This document shows, one piece after another, positions 50,717 to 60,113 of a DNA stretch of 64,000 bases (position 1 is its first letter; each line of letters opens with the position of its first letter). Made by a program: the position numbers and the translations under genes. The stretch lies in assembly GCF_900143285.1 (NCBI RefSeq), contig NZ_FRDN01000010.1, positions 1 through 64,000 of the forward strand. The letters are read 5' to 3'. This DNA comes from Desulfitobacterium chlororespirans DSM 11544. Lineage in GTDB: Bacteria > Bacillota > Desulfitobacteriia > Desulfitobacteriales > Desulfitobacteriaceae. The notes under the pieces were generated by a model. It did no database searches, was not told the origin of the DNA, and was given only the letters and a program-made list of their open reading frames with translations.

Positions 50717-51754
50717 CTACTCACACAAAGGAAAGACCACGGGCTCCTTCGTCTCCTGGCATTTATAAATAGCCAGGATGATCTCCAGGGCCTTCCGCCC
50801 CTCTTCCCCGGGAATAGCCGGTGCCCGATCCTCGCGGATAGCATCGATCATATCCTTCACCACTTCCCGGTGGCCAAACCCATAGACATTGGGGGGATCA
50901 TTTTCCTGACTGTCAAAGATCTGTCTTTTCTCCTCTTCACTGTCGGGAAACTCCCAGGCCTCGATGCGGTTCACCGCAATTCCGCCCACCATGACGGACC
51001 CGGTTTCCCCAAAGATGTTCAGTGTCTCTTCGATGTTTTTAGGATAAATAGTCGAAGCCGCCTCGATCACACCCAGAGCGCCGTTTTTAAACTTGATGAC
51101 AGCGACGCCTACATCCTCCATCTCGATTTTGCGCAGGGCGGTACGGGTATAGCCGAAGACGGACTCCACAGGGCCCAGGGTCCATTGCAGCAGGTCAATA
51201 TTATGAATCGACTGGTTCATGAGAACGCCGCCGTCCTGGAGCTTTGTCCCCCGCCAGGGGGCTTGAGCATAGTAGGCATCGTTGCGGTTCCAGCGCACGG
51301 CAGCCTGTCCGTGGGTCAGTTTGCCGAACCGGCCTTCTTCCAGGGCTTGGCGCATGAGTTTAATGGATTTGTTATAGCGGTTTTGATGAATAACCGACAA
51401 TTTGACCCCTTCTTCATGACAGGTACGGATCAGCTCGTCGGCACTTGCCAAAGTCATGGCCATGGGTTTTTCGACCATGACATGTTTGCCGGCTTGGGCA
51501 CAGGTGATGCCGATGGGTGCGTGAAGATCCGATTCTGTAGCGATGGTTACGACATCGATCTCTTCCTGTGCCAGCATCTCCTGATAAGAGGTATAGGGCT
51601 TGGCACCGTATTTATCGGCAAAGGCTTGGGCTCTCTCCGGAACAATGTCACAGACTGCCACTAACTCGGCCTCTTCTAAGGCTACGATGGATTCCGCATG
51701 CTTGGGGGCAATTCTTCCACAGCCAATAATAGCGAAGCGCATTTTCTTATCCAT
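50717..51754 (-). CDS. Gfo/Idh/MocA-family sugar-nucleotide oxidoreductase (WbpB-like)
   Basis: 345 residues from ATG at 51754, preceded by AAGGAGT; longer readings to 51850 lack a ribosome site. Rossmann motif AIIGCGRIAPKH, the EKPMAMTLASAD block with the conserved Lys, and DGGVLMNQSIHNIDLLQW in the C-terminal domain. WbpB/WlbA oxidises C3 of UDP-GlcNAc uronic acid with NAD(P), giving the keto sugar used by a DegT aminotransferase. Neighbours (dehydrogenase upstream, acetyltransferase downstream) support that step. Confidence 0.85.
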   Translation of the reverse strand: MDKKMRFAIIGCGRIAPKHAESIVALEEAELVAVCDIVPERAQAFADKYGAKPYTSYQEMLAQEEIDVVTIATESDLHAPIGITCAQAGKHVMVEKPMAMTLASADELIRTCHEEGVKLSVIHQNRYNKSIKLMRQALEEGRFGKLTHGQAAVRWNRNDAYYAQAPWRGTKLQDGGVLMNQSIHNIDLLQWTLGPVESVFGYTRTALRKIEMEDVGVAVIKFKNGALGVIEAASTIYPKNIEETLNIFGETGSVMVGGIAVNRIEAWEFPDSEEEKRQIFDSQENDPPNVYGFGHREVVKDMIDAIREDRAPAIPGEEGRKALEIILAIYKCQETKEPVVFPLCE

Positions 51755-51957
51755 AGTCTCACTCCTTAAACAATTCAGCTTATACGAAAGACTTCCGCAG
51801 ACTGCGCGGCAATTAACTCCATTTATTATAGCATTCATGATGGCCTTCATGGGATGAAGTTTCTTTTAAAAAGGGGAATCTTGCGATTCCCCTTAAGCTT
51901 TAGATTTTTGTATTATGCAAAACGGTACTTGTCCCCATGATTCTCCCATGACTCGCC

Positions 51958-53313
51958 TTAGATTTTGACGATCTTTTCTCTGTTGTTCTCGACGCCTCTG
52001 GTGGCGTTGCGGGTATCGACGATAAGGGGAGCCTTTTCTACCACTCGCTCATAGTCGACAACACTGTGGTCGGTGAGGATGAGGACGCAGTCTGCAGCAG
52101 CCAGGGCTTCGTCGGTCAGCTCAGTGTTTTCCAGATGGACTGTGGAGCCGCCGTGAGGCTCGATAACAGGGATATAGGGGTCATGGTAGGCGATATTGGC
52201 TCCGTTTTTCCTAAGCAGCTCCATGATCTTAAGGGCCGGTGATTCACGGACATCGTCGATATCTTTTTTATAGGCTACCCCAAGGATAAGAACTTTAGCG
52301 TCCTTAAGGCTCTTATTTTCATTATTGAGAGCACGAATGACTTTATTGATCACATGGTAGGAGACTTCGACATTGATCTCGCCGGCCAGCTCGATAAAGC
52401 GGGTGTGGAAGTCATACTCGCGGGCTTTCCAGGTCAGGTAGAAAGGATCGATGGGAATGCAGTGCCCGCCCACTCCCGGGCCGGGCCAGAAGGTTTGAAT
52501 CCCAAAGGGTTTGGTTCCTGCGGCCTCCACTACTTCCCAGATATCGATGCCCATGCGATCGCAAAGAAGCATCAGCTCATTGACCAAAGCGATGTTCACG
52601 GCACGGTAAGTATTCTCAAAGACTTTAGTGAGCTCCGCGGCAGCCGGTGAGGATACGGGAACCACATTGACGATGGTCTGAGCATAGAAGGTATAGGCGA
52701 CTTCCAGACAGACTGGAGTCATACCGCCCACAACTTTTGAGGTATTGTTGGTGGTAAAGCGTTTGTTGCCTGGATCGACCCGCTCCGGTGAGAAGGCCAG
52801 GAAGAAGTCTTTGCCCACTTTAAGGCCGCTTTGTTCCAGCATGGGGAGAATAACTTCCTCAGTGGTGCCGGGATAGGTGGTGCTTTCTAAAGTTACCAGC
52901 TGTCCGGGCTTGAGGTATTTGGCGATCTGCTCGGAAGAGGCCTGAATATAGGAGATATCCGGATCCCGGGTGATGGTCAGAGGGGTAGGGACACAGATAA
53001 CGACCACATCGCACTCGGCAAGTTTCTCGTAATCCGTGGTCGCTGTAATAATTCCTTTTTGGGTCAGTTCCAGAAGTTCTTCATCCTTGACATCAGCGAT
53101 GTAATTGTCTCCTGCATTGACTTTGGCTACACGAGCGGCGTTAATATCAAACCCGATGACTGAGAAGCCTACTTTTCCCTTTTCTACGGCTAAGGGGAGC
53201 CCTACATAACCAAGACCGATAACCCCCACTGTGGCAGAATGGTCCTGGAGTTTGTCTTTTAGATTCTTTGCTAAAACATCTTCACTGGTAATGACTTCTT
53301 TCATACGCAACAT
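51958..53313 (-). CDS. UDP-N-acetyl-hexosamine 6-dehydrogenase (WbpA/WecC-type)
   Basis: 451 residues with GGGGGA before the ATG. N-terminal Rossmann GVIGLGYVGLPLA (about 29-41), the middle domain SPERVDPGNK and FENTYRAVNIALVNEL, catalytic Cys285 in GPGVGGHCIPIDP, and the C-terminal UDP-binding domain LGVAYKKDIDDVRESPA. Oxidises the C6 hydroxyl of UDP-GlcNAc or UDP-ManNAc twice to the uronic acid. With WbpB-, WbpE- and WbpD-like genes in the window it supports synthesis of UDP-GlcNAc(3NAc)A; GlcNAc versus ManNAc preference cannot be read directly. Confidence 0.9.
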   Translation of the reverse strand: MLRMKEVITSEDVLAKNLKDKLQDHSATVGVIGLGYVGLPLAVEKGKVGFSVIGFDINAARVAKVNAGDNYIADVKDEELLELTQKGIITATTDYEKLAECDVVVICVPTPLTITRDPDISYIQASSEQIAKYLKPGQLVTLESTTYPGTTEEVILPMLEQSGLKVGKDFFLAFSPERVDPGNKRFTTNNTSKVVGGMTPVCLEVAYTFYAQTIVNVVPVSSPAAAELTKVFENTYRAVNIALVNELMLLCDRMGIDIWEVVEAAGTKPFGIQTFWPGPGVGGHCIPIDPFYLTWKAREYDFHTRFIELAGEINVEVSYHVINKVIRALNNENKSLKDAKVLILGVAYKKDIDDVRESPALKIMELLRKNGANIAYHDPYIPVIEPHGGSTVHLENTELTDEALAAADCVLILTDHSVVDYERVVEKAPLIVDTRNATRGVENNREKIVKI

Positions 53314-53327
53314 GAAATTTTTCCCCC

Positions 53328-55190
53328 TTATTGATTGGCAACTGCCTTGGAAGCTTGCTTTCTAAATGTAGGCACAATGGCTTGCAACTGTCCCATAACT
53401 TCTTCCCGGGTGAGATAGGAGCCCCGCTCACGGATGAGGTGGATGAGTTCCTCAAGCTGTGAAACATTAATATTATTGGGTTTGGCTACGAAAATTCGTT
53501 TATGTTTCGTCGCTGAAGTCCCTTCTTCTGCGGTAAGGAGTTCTTCAAAGAGTTTTTCACCGGGGCGCATCCCTGTGAATTTAATCTTGATATCCACATC
53601 CGGTTCAAACCCGGAGAGGCGGATGAGATCCCGGGCAAGATCCAGAATCTTGACCGGCTGACCCATATCCAGGATGAAAATCTCCCCCCCCTGAGCCATG
53701 GAGCCGGCTTGAATCACCAGCTGAGAGGCCTCAGGTATGGTCATAAAGTAGCGAACCATATCGGGATGGGTGACTGTAACCGGCCCGCCTTTGGCAATCT
53801 GACGCTTAAAGGTGGGAATAACGCTGCCCCGGCTGCCCAGTACATTGCCAAAACGTACCGCCACATACTTGGTGTCGGAACGCTTGTCCATGCTCTGAAT
53901 CACCATCTCTGCCACCCGCTTGGTGGCCCCCATGATGCTGGTGGGATTGACCGCCTTATCGGTGGAAATCAGGACAAATGTCTTGACCTTGGCGGCATCC
54001 GCTGCCTCAGCCAGATTGCTGGTACCCATAATATTATTTTTCATAGCCTCTTCCGGATTCTTTTCCATGAGAGGGACATGTTTATGGGCGGCGGCGTGGA
54101 ACACTACACCTGGTTTATAGCGTTGGAAGACGAGGTGGACTTTTTCCTGGTCCTTGATATCCAAAATCTCCGTGACTACATCCAACCCCGGATTTTCCGA
54201 GCGTAGTTCCTGTTCGATGTCAAAGACGCTGTTTTCGCCATGGCCCACGATGACCAGTTTAGCCGGGTTAAAACGAGCCACCTGCCGGCAAAGCTCCGAG
54301 CCGATGGACCCGCCGCCGCCGGTAATCAGGACCGCTTCACCTGAAAGGTAACCGGCTACATCCTCCAGATCGACGGTAACGGCTTCACGCCCCAGTAAAT
54401 CCTCCACTTGAACCTGGCGGATTTCTTTGGTATCCACTTTACCGCTGACCACGTCAAACACACCGGGCATGATCTTCAGATCCACACCGGTTTTTTCGCA
54501 GATGCCCACGATCTCCCGGATGACGTCCCCGGAAGCTGAAGGCATGGCGATAATAATCTTATCAATATTATGGTTCTTAACGACCCGGGGGATATCCCGG
54601 CGGGTGCCTAAGACAGGAATCCCCATGAGCTGCAGTCTTTGCTTGGTGGCTGCATCATCGATATAGCCCACAGGACGGCCTTCGCGATAGTTTTTGTTTT
54701 TCAGCTCCCGGGCGGCCATCACTCCCGCATCCCCTGCGCCAATAATCAGGACTTGATTCTGAGAGCCGGGCACATGGGGAGTAAAAATATTGTCCTGGAG
54801 AATTCTCCAAATAAAGCGGGAGCCGCCAATTAAGAAAAGAGTGCTGAACCACAGAAGGGCGGATACTGTATGGGGAAAACGCATGGGGGCAAGGAAATAC
54901 ACCATGGTGATTGTCCCCGCTGTGGCGACGGTCACTGCAAAGATAATGGATATGAGCTCGCCAATGCTGGCATACTGCCAGAGCTTGTTATACAAGCCGA
55001 AGATATAGAACACACTTAAGTAAATCAGGGTTGCCGTCCAGGCGGAATGGGTCAGTGTGAGCAGGTACTCCTCAGGTATGGTTCCGTTTCCATCAAAACC
55101 AAAACGAATATAAAAGCTTAAAAACACTGCCAGGTTAACTAACACAGCGTCAATAGCCATTAATAATAGAGTTCTTTTGCGCAATCTCAT
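53328..55190 (-). CDS. Membrane-bound UDP-GlcNAc 4,6-dehydratase (CapD/WbpM/PglF family)
   Basis: 620 residues from ATG at 55190 (GGAAGGGA upstream). Four N-terminal transmembrane helices (about 1-120), a CoA-binding-like nucleotide domain (IIGAGDAGVMAARELK, about 130-260) and the SDR dehydratase domain with ITGGGGSIGSELCRQ (about 295), STDKAVNPTSIMGATKR, and VTHPDMVRYFMTI. Produces UDP-4-keto-6-deoxy-GlcNAc. Its product could feed a QuiNAc or bacillosamine branch used by the PglC-type transferase. First gene of the leftward sugar-nucleotide operon; 14 bases before the dehydrogenase start. Confidence 0.9.
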   Translation of the reverse strand: MRLRKRTLLLMAIDAVLVNLAVFLSFYIRFGFDGNGTIPEEYLLTLTHSAWTATLIYLSVFYIFGLYNKLWQYASIGELISIIFAVTVATAGTITMVYFLAPMRFPHTVSALLWFSTLFLIGGSRFIWRILQDNIFTPHVPGSQNQVLIIGAGDAGVMAARELKNKNYREGRPVGYIDDAATKQRLQLMGIPVLGTRRDIPRVVKNHNIDKIIIAMPSASGDVIREIVGICEKTGVDLKIMPGVFDVVSGKVDTKEIRQVQVEDLLGREAVTVDLEDVAGYLSGEAVLITGGGGSIGSELCRQVARFNPAKLVIVGHGENSVFDIEQELRSENPGLDVVTEILDIKDQEKVHLVFQRYKPGVVFHAAAHKHVPLMEKNPEEAMKNNIMGTSNLAEAADAAKVKTFVLISTDKAVNPTSIMGATKRVAEMVIQSMDKRSDTKYVAVRFGNVLGSRGSVIPTFKRQIAKGGPVTVTHPDMVRYFMTIPEASQLVIQAGSMAQGGEIFILDMGQPVKILDLARDLIRLSGFEPDVDIKIKFTGMRPGEKLFEELLTAEEGTSATKHKRIFVAKPNNINVSQLEELIHLIRERGSYLTREEVMGQLQAIVPTFRKQASKAVANQ

Positions 55191-55310
55191 GGTAAAAATA
55201 ATCCCTTCCCTGCAAACTATTTGCACCGTTCTTCAGTTTACTATAGTTTCTGCCATTTTACAACATGACATACCTTGTCTGCGGGGGCGGGAAATAGCCC
55301 CTGCTCCATC

Positions 55311-57164
55311 TTAATCGGTCAGGTTGACGGCTACATAAGTATTTTCCAATAGCTCTTTAAGCTCGGCAGCCTGCTCAGGGGATACCGCTCCCTCTCCTCC
55401 AAAGATATACGGTTGGGTTTCAAAATTACAGGGGTATTGGGCAATGGCATTTTTCAGCCGGGGATACTCCTCGATGGAGCTTTTAGGAAGCAGGATGACC
55501 GTGGCATTGAGGCGGGCAGCCAAAGCGGCACCGGCTAAGGCATCCGGGAATTCTTGCCCTGTAGCAAAGCATAAGCCCTGGCCTTCGACCGCGAAAGCCT
55601 CCGCTACTGCGGCCATAGTATCGTAGCGGGAATCTCCAGATAAACGCACCAGTTGTGAGGAAGATAAACTGAGCTGCTCTTGGATTGTATCTTGAATCGA
55701 CAGGCTAATCGCCCCTTCGCCGCCAATCAAATATACCTTCTGCGGATTTAAATCTCTTAAGGCTTCCATGGTTTCCTTAGGTAGCGTCTTTGCTTCTGTA
55801 AGGAGGATGGGCATTTGTTTGACTCCGGCGATGGAAGCAATGCTGAGGGCATCGGGGAAGTTTTGTCCCGTGGCAAGGGCGACGGCTTCGATTGAACCTG
55901 TCGACAGATGCTGGGATATTCCTGCTGTAGCCAAGGCAATATTCGCTGCCGTCTCATAGCGATTAAGCCCGCTGACCCGTATCTGCTGATCACTGTCCCA
56001 GCCTAAGTCTTCCAACTTAGCTGATATTTTCTGGCTCAAGGCTCCTTCTCCACCCAGCAGGATCACCTTTTCCGGACCTAAGGCCATGATGGCTTCCGCC
56101 ACCCGGGCTTCCAGCGCTTGACTTGAAGTCAGGAGAATCGGCGCGTCATATTGAGCTGCCAAAGGAGCGCCGGCCAAAGCATCGGGAAAGTGATCGGCCC
56201 GGGCCAGGACGACGGTTGCCGCTCCATCCGGCCATCCCCTTAAGGCTTGTTCAATAGCTGTATCAATCCGATCCTTGCCGGCTAAACGAATCAATTCCAA
56301 AGCTACAGGTGTTTGAGGCGGATCAGGTACTTCTTCTTCGTAAGGGGGGCCTTGGGCATCGCCAGAGCTATTAGGATCATCCGGGCTTTTCGGCTCATTC
56401 GGATCACCGGGATCGGCGGGCTCGCCGCCGGGGGTGTCCGCTGAGTTGAGATCTCCATAATGGATAGGTTCCGGAGTCATCCAACTATCCGTCTTAAGGG
56501 GAATTCCTGCAGCGGGAAGCAGCTCCAAGGAAATGGGCGTGACCTTCACAGGATCGATGTACCGGGCTAAAAAGCCCTCCGGGTGAGCCAGAACGTTAAA
56601 GATTTTCTCTTGATAAGTCAGGGTACCAGGGCTTGTTGCGGCGAGAGTATTGGGGTTGTTTTTGTCCGTCCAGATATTATAGGCCCATAAGGCAAAATAC
56701 CAGTTTTCCAACTTATTGCGATCCCCGTCCCCGATGGTTGGCGTAAAGCGCCATTTTTCATCGAGAAGTTCGGCACCCTTGCGGAGGTTGAACATAATGT
56801 CCGTTTCAAGTTTATGGATGGTTTCGAGGTCGTTATCATTATAGGTTGCCACCTGCATAATCCCAATGGCAGGATGCTCCGGTCTCGAAAACAAAGGATT
56901 CCCTTCTTTATCGAATTGACGCCAGGAACTTTCTTTAAAGGCGATGGCTTTGAGTATTATGCTGGGAATTTTTTTTTCTTTGGCTACCTCTTCGATCATT
57001 TGATTGATCTCATCATAGGATGGATTAACATAGGTATCGCCCGTTGTTTGCGATAAACTCTCCGGACTTGCCGCAGCAGCATAAAGGGTGGCAGGCTGAC
57101 TTAAAGTTTGAGTGGTTAATAAAGCACAAATCATCATACCGGTTATGGCGTAGCGTCGAATCAC
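55311..57164 (-). CDS. CWB2-anchored lytic-transglycosylase-like protein
   Basis: 617 residues from GTG at 57164 (GGAGGA six bases upstream). A signal peptide (1-30), a lysozyme-like SLT domain (about 45-200) with the catalytic Glu in ILKAIAFKESSWRQF and GIMQVAT, then a D/P/G/E-rich linker (about 240-290) and three CWB2 repeats (about 293-610, RLAGKDRIDTA, RVSGLNRYETA, RLSGDSRYDTM). SLT enzymes cut MurNAc-GlcNAc bonds. Here the enzyme is N-terminal and the anchor C-terminal, the reverse of the amidase and GH18 proteins. Adjacent to the polysaccharide locus. Confidence 0.88.
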   Translation of the reverse strand: MIRRYAITGMMICALLTTQTLSQPATLYAAAASPESLSQTTGDTYVNPSYDEINQMIEEVAKEKKIPSIILKAIAFKESSWRQFDKEGNPLFSRPEHPAIGIMQVATYNDNDLETIHKLETDIMFNLRKGAELLDEKWRFTPTIGDGDRNKLENWYFALWAYNIWTDKNNPNTLAATSPGTLTYQEKIFNVLAHPEGFLARYIDPVKVTPISLELLPAAGIPLKTDSWMTPEPIHYGDLNSADTPGGEPADPGDPNEPKSPDDPNSSGDAQGPPYEEEVPDPPQTPVALELIRLAGKDRIDTAIEQALRGWPDGAATVVLARADHFPDALAGAPLAAQYDAPILLTSSQALEARVAEAIMALGPEKVILLGGEGALSQKISAKLEDLGWDSDQQIRVSGLNRYETAANIALATAGISQHLSTGSIEAVALATGQNFPDALSIASIAGVKQMPILLTEAKTLPKETMEALRDLNPQKVYLIGGEGAISLSIQDTIQEQLSLSSSQLVRLSGDSRYDTMAAVAEAFAVEGQGLCFATGQEFPDALAGAALAARLNATVILLPKSSIEEYPRLKNAIAQYPCNFETQPYIFGGEGAVSPEQAAELKELLENTYVAVNLTD

Positions 57165-57258
57165 GGCAACTCCTCCTAATTCGTGTCGATTTGTACTTAT
57201 TTCAACATTTTCTCCTTGTTTCCTTCCTCAAAGTTGGAGATTCTGCGGAAATAATAAG

Positions 57259-57293
57259 GCCTGGTTCTGTTCTGCCGAAGAACAAAACCAGGC
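57259..57293 (-). terminator. Terminator of the coiled-coil gene
   Basis: On minus GCCTGGTTTTGTTCT, loop TCGGC, AGAACAGAACCAGGC: 15-bp stem with one mismatch, then CTTATTATTT. Confidence 0.75.
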
Positions 57294-57332
57294 GATTAGT
57301 AGCGTGCTTTATTATTTAAGCCTTAATACTTA

Positions 57333-57659
57333 TTATTTAACTACTCTTACATGTGCTGTTTCGATCTGCAAACGATCAAGCTTTCCCTTAATCTGATCCA
57401 ATTCAGTAAAGATATGTTGATTGACATCCTTCTGAACTTCCCGGGCGTCAAATAAGGCCTGGATCTTGACATTAGTCTCATTCTCTAATGTCAGTTTAAT
57501 GTGAGTCACTTCCGACGCCAGAGCTTCTTGTCCGATTTTTAAAGCTGTTACATCGCTCCTTAACTCTTCCTGACCAACCTTTAAAGCTGTTACATCGTTC
57601 CTTAATTCTTCTTGACCTTTAAGCAGTTCACCCAAGATGCTTAAGATTTTCTCTTCCAA
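57333..57659 (-). CDS. Small coiled-coil protein with 14-residue repeats
   Basis: 108 residues from TTG at 57659, eight bases after GGGGAGG; a TTG at 57683 overlaps no site. Three repeats of the type GQEELRSDVTALKI (about 15-55) form a continuous heptad helix, followed by a second helix QKDVNQHIFTELDQIKGKLDRLQIE. No signal peptide or membrane segment; cytosolic. Family of clostridial hypothetical proteins; function unknown. Flanked by its own terminator. Confidence 0.7.
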   Translation of the reverse strand: MEEKILSILGELLKGQEELRNDVTALKVGQEELRSDVTALKIGQEALASEVTHIKLTLENETNVKIQALFDAREVQKDVNQHIFTELDQIKGKLDRLQIETAHVRVVK

Positions 57660-57738
57660 CCCTAAGCCCTCCCCATCACTCAAACAATTGGTATTCTACC
57701 AAGCCCATTTTAGCAAATTTTCATAACAAATGAAACAG

Positions 57739-57780
57739 GCCCAGCCATCGATTCCTAAATTTAGAAACCGATGGCTGGGC
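57739..57780 (-). terminator. Terminator
   Basis: GCCCAGCCATCG / CGATGGCTGGGC, 12-bp perfect stem with an 18-base AT-rich loop. Lies between the gene ending at 57823 and the coiled-coil gene. Confidence 0.75.
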
Positions 57781-57822
57781 TGAATTCCTAGCTTATAATA
57801 GGTTTAGAAGTGCTTTTGGACT

Positions 57823-58566
57823 CTAGGGTTCTAAGAGAGTCTCCCCTGTAATGAGCCAGCGGGTATCTTTCTTCACCAAATTGGCTCGCACTTTAATCTG
57901 ATGTTTGGTGCTTTCACCCAGAGTCACTTGATTGCCGATATCATAGTCTTGAGCAACATAACTATAAACGGCCGTCAATGTCGCCGAGGTCGAGGCAGCG
58001 GAGTCCACTTTCAGTTCATCAAAGCGGATAGAACTGACTTCCATCCCCACTCCCTGAGCGATGAATGGTTCCGCCTGGCGGGCATGTTTTTCAAAAAGCT
58101 CTCCGGTATAAGCCTCTGCCAGTTTGGCCCGGAAAGCGATCATATCCGGGGATTTCCAGGCTTCAAATAATGTGGCTACATTAAGTTTGTAATCGGCCAG
58201 GATCGCTTGAGCCAAATCTTCAGGAACATCGTTCGTTACCTTTCCCGGCTCTAATTCTGCGGGGTCCAAAACTTCTTCTTCCGGGCTATAGGGGTGCAGT
58301 CCATCCATACCGGCCTGAGAAGTCAAACCGCCAGATCCGAAAGGATTTGATCCATTGCCGGGGTTATTCGGATTTAAAGCGGAACCTGAGGTAGAATCAT
58401 TTAACATCCCCCCTATGGCCCCGGTGGTGGATTGTGAGTCCTTATTCCAGAAAGCCAGCCGCGGATTGCCATCCGCCGGTGTGGTTGCCAGGGCATGGCC
58501 TACGACTCCGATGACTAGGCCTACCCCAAGGGCTACAGACCCAATGAGTAAATACATCTTACGCAT
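57823..58566 (-). CDS. Secreted or membrane-anchored protein of unknown function
   Basis: 247 residues from ATG at 58566 (AGGAG nine bases upstream). One N-terminal hydrophobic segment (MRKMYLLIGSVALGVGLVIGVVGHALA), a low-complexity S/N/G/P linker (about 45-100), then a globular domain (about 120-247) reminiscent of Tim44/NTF2-like folds: ILADYKLNVATLFEAWKSPD, VSSIRFDELKVDSAASTSATLTAVYSYVAQDY, WLITGETLLEP. The resemblance is by eye only. Alone between terminators. Confidence 0.6.
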   Translation of the reverse strand: MRKMYLLIGSVALGVGLVIGVVGHALATTPADGNPRLAFWNKDSQSTTGAIGGMLNDSTSGSALNPNNPGNGSNPFGSGGLTSQAGMDGLHPYSPEEEVLDPAELEPGKVTNDVPEDLAQAILADYKLNVATLFEAWKSPDMIAFRAKLAEAYTGELFEKHARQAEPFIAQGVGMEVSSIRFDELKVDSAASTSATLTAVYSYVAQDYDIGNQVTLGESTKHQIKVRANLVKKDTRWLITGETLLEP

Positions 58567-58776
58567 AACAAAAATCTCCTTTTCCTGGATTCTATTCATA
58601 GCTTGACCAGGGAAAAGAGATTTTAGACACAAGCCCCTAACTATTTTTTTGATCTCACCAGTGCTCTGTAATATCTAAACCTTGCCTTGCCCGGCGAGAG
58701 AAATTACGATTGACAACAACCCAGTCATACGGAAATTTAACCGCCGGAAAGGTGAGGAATTAGGTGTTACCGAGCA

Positions 58777-59442
58777 CTAGATACTGAGCTTGCGATAGAT
58801 GAGATAGGAATAGGCCATGGGCACCACCGCAATGAGGCCGATGACGATGCCAAAAAGAGGAGCCGTCCATGCTGCAGGAAGAACTCCGGCCAGGACCATC
58901 AGTATACCTCCGATGATCCAGATCGGTCCGGCAAAACGATGGGTCTTTGCCCAGACTTCTTCATTGGCCAAGGTCCAGGGAGTCCGGATACCAAAGGTAT
59001 AATTGAATTTGATTTTACCGAAGTAATTGCCCAATAGGATGAAGATAATACCAATTCCCGAGAAATACCAGCGGGGCAGGGTCTCCAAATAACCCAGAGC
59101 CACTGCTATGGTTCCCCAGTACATAAGGGACAAAAATACTACCAGGGTGGTGCTGACAATCCAGAAAACCCGTCCCATCTTAAGGTAATTAGCCTTTTGG
59201 GGATCGATCCTGGGAATGAGCCAAAACAAGATATAGACTCCCAGTGTGATCAGCGGCAAAAGAAAGGCGCCGGTCAAAGCTCCGGAATATCCATCCACCT
59301 GTCCTGCAAAGTTCCAATGAGAGGGAACTTGTTCAGGGAGCCGGGGATAAGCCCAACTACCAATGATAATATTAATGATAACAAGTATGCCTGATATGAC
59401 TTTAAGAAGGCTTCCTTGAGTGTTGGTGTTTGTTTTTTCCAT
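58777..59442 (-). CDS. sdpI: SdpI-family membrane protein
   Basis: 221 residues with GGGGGA upstream. Six hydrophobic segments; N-terminal DUF1648 motif YPRLPEQVPSHWNFAGQVDGYSG and C-terminal SdpI motif NYFGKIKFNYTFGIRTPWTLANEEVWAKTHRFAG. In Bacillus subtilis SdpI gives immunity to the SdpC toxin and sequesters the repressor SdpR. No sdpABC genes are in the window, so the pair may be protective or have another role. Follows the repressor gene by 33 bases. Confidence 0.88.
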   Translation of the reverse strand: MEKTNTNTQGSLLKVISGILVIINIIIGSWAYPRLPEQVPSHWNFAGQVDGYSGALTGAFLLPLITLGVYILFWLIPRIDPQKANYLKMGRVFWIVSTTLVVFLSLMYWGTIAVALGYLETLPRWYFSGIGIIFILLGNYFGKIKFNYTFGIRTPWTLANEEVWAKTHRFAGPIWIIGGILMVLAGVLPAAWTAPLFGIVIGLIAVVPMAYSYLIYRKLSI

Positions 59443-59475
59443 ACATATTCCCCCTATGGTTTCGATTTGAATGTT

Positions 59476-59820
59476 CTACTTCTTGGTCTTAGCTGTTTTC
59501 TGTGGAGTTTCGTCGGCATCGTGGTCATCATGAAAAAACTCCAATTCTTCAGGCTGCTTGCCTGTAAATTCCAGAAACCACCCCATAATGCCTTCGAAAA
59601 CCGAAGTATTAAGCGAATAATAGATATTCTGCCCTTGCCTTCGATCGCTGATGAGATCAGCTTGCTTCAGCATATTTAAATGATGGGAAATGCTTGGCTT
59701 GGTCATATCAAAATGCTCGGCGATTTCTCCGGCTGTTAAATCTCCGGCTCGCAGGAGTTTAAGAATCTGACGGCGTGTTTTGTCCGAGAGGGCTTTAAAG
59801 GTTTCATTGAGTGGAGACAT
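59476..59820 (-). CDS. sdpR: ArsR-family repressor (SdpR-like)
   Basis: 114 residues with AAGGGGGG upstream. Winged-helix ArsR fold: FKALSDKTRRQILKLLRAGDLTAGEIAEHFDMTKPSISHHLNMLKQADLI. No metal-binding cysteines, in line with SdpR rather than metal sensors. A C-terminal acidic/basic tail (about 90-114) is extra. It should repress its own operon with sdpI, from the palindrome upstream. Confidence 0.88.
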   Translation of the reverse strand: MSPLNETFKALSDKTRRQILKLLRAGDLTAGEIAEHFDMTKPSISHHLNMLKQADLISDRRQGQNIYYSLNTSVFEGIMGWFLEFTGKQPEELEFFHDDHDADETPQKTAKTKK

Positions 59821-59877
59821 GTGATCCCCCCTTACCTTAAACTGTTATTTGAATCGAATAGTTTAATTATTAGGTAT

Positions 59878-59893
59878 TTAGATAATCATCTAA
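59878..59893. promoter_or_regulatory. Likely SdpR operator
   Basis: TTAGATAATCATCTAA: 6-bp perfect arms around AATC, about 60 bases upstream of the repressor start, in AT-rich promoter-like sequence. Confidence 0.6.
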
Positions 59894-60010
59894 CATATTT
59901 ATTGTATATTATAAAGCTCTTACCGTCAACTTATAAACCCATATAATTTAAAGGAATTACTTGGTATCATAACCTTTCAACCTTTGGACTTCGCTGATGC
60001 CTGATACTCC

Positions 60011-60040
60011 AAAAAGCCGAATATTTCTCAATACTCGGCT
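60011..60040 (-). terminator. Terminator of the PanE/M24/MFS operon
   Basis: On minus AGCCGAGTAT, loop TGAGAA, ATATTCGGCT, then TTTTT. 75 bases past the last stop. Confidence 0.8.
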
Positions 60041-60113
60041 TAGCTTTTTAGTTCAACCAGGCTGTGAAGCCAATTATGAAATTAGTTTAATGGTAGTTAG
60101 CTACTGGGAAGCT

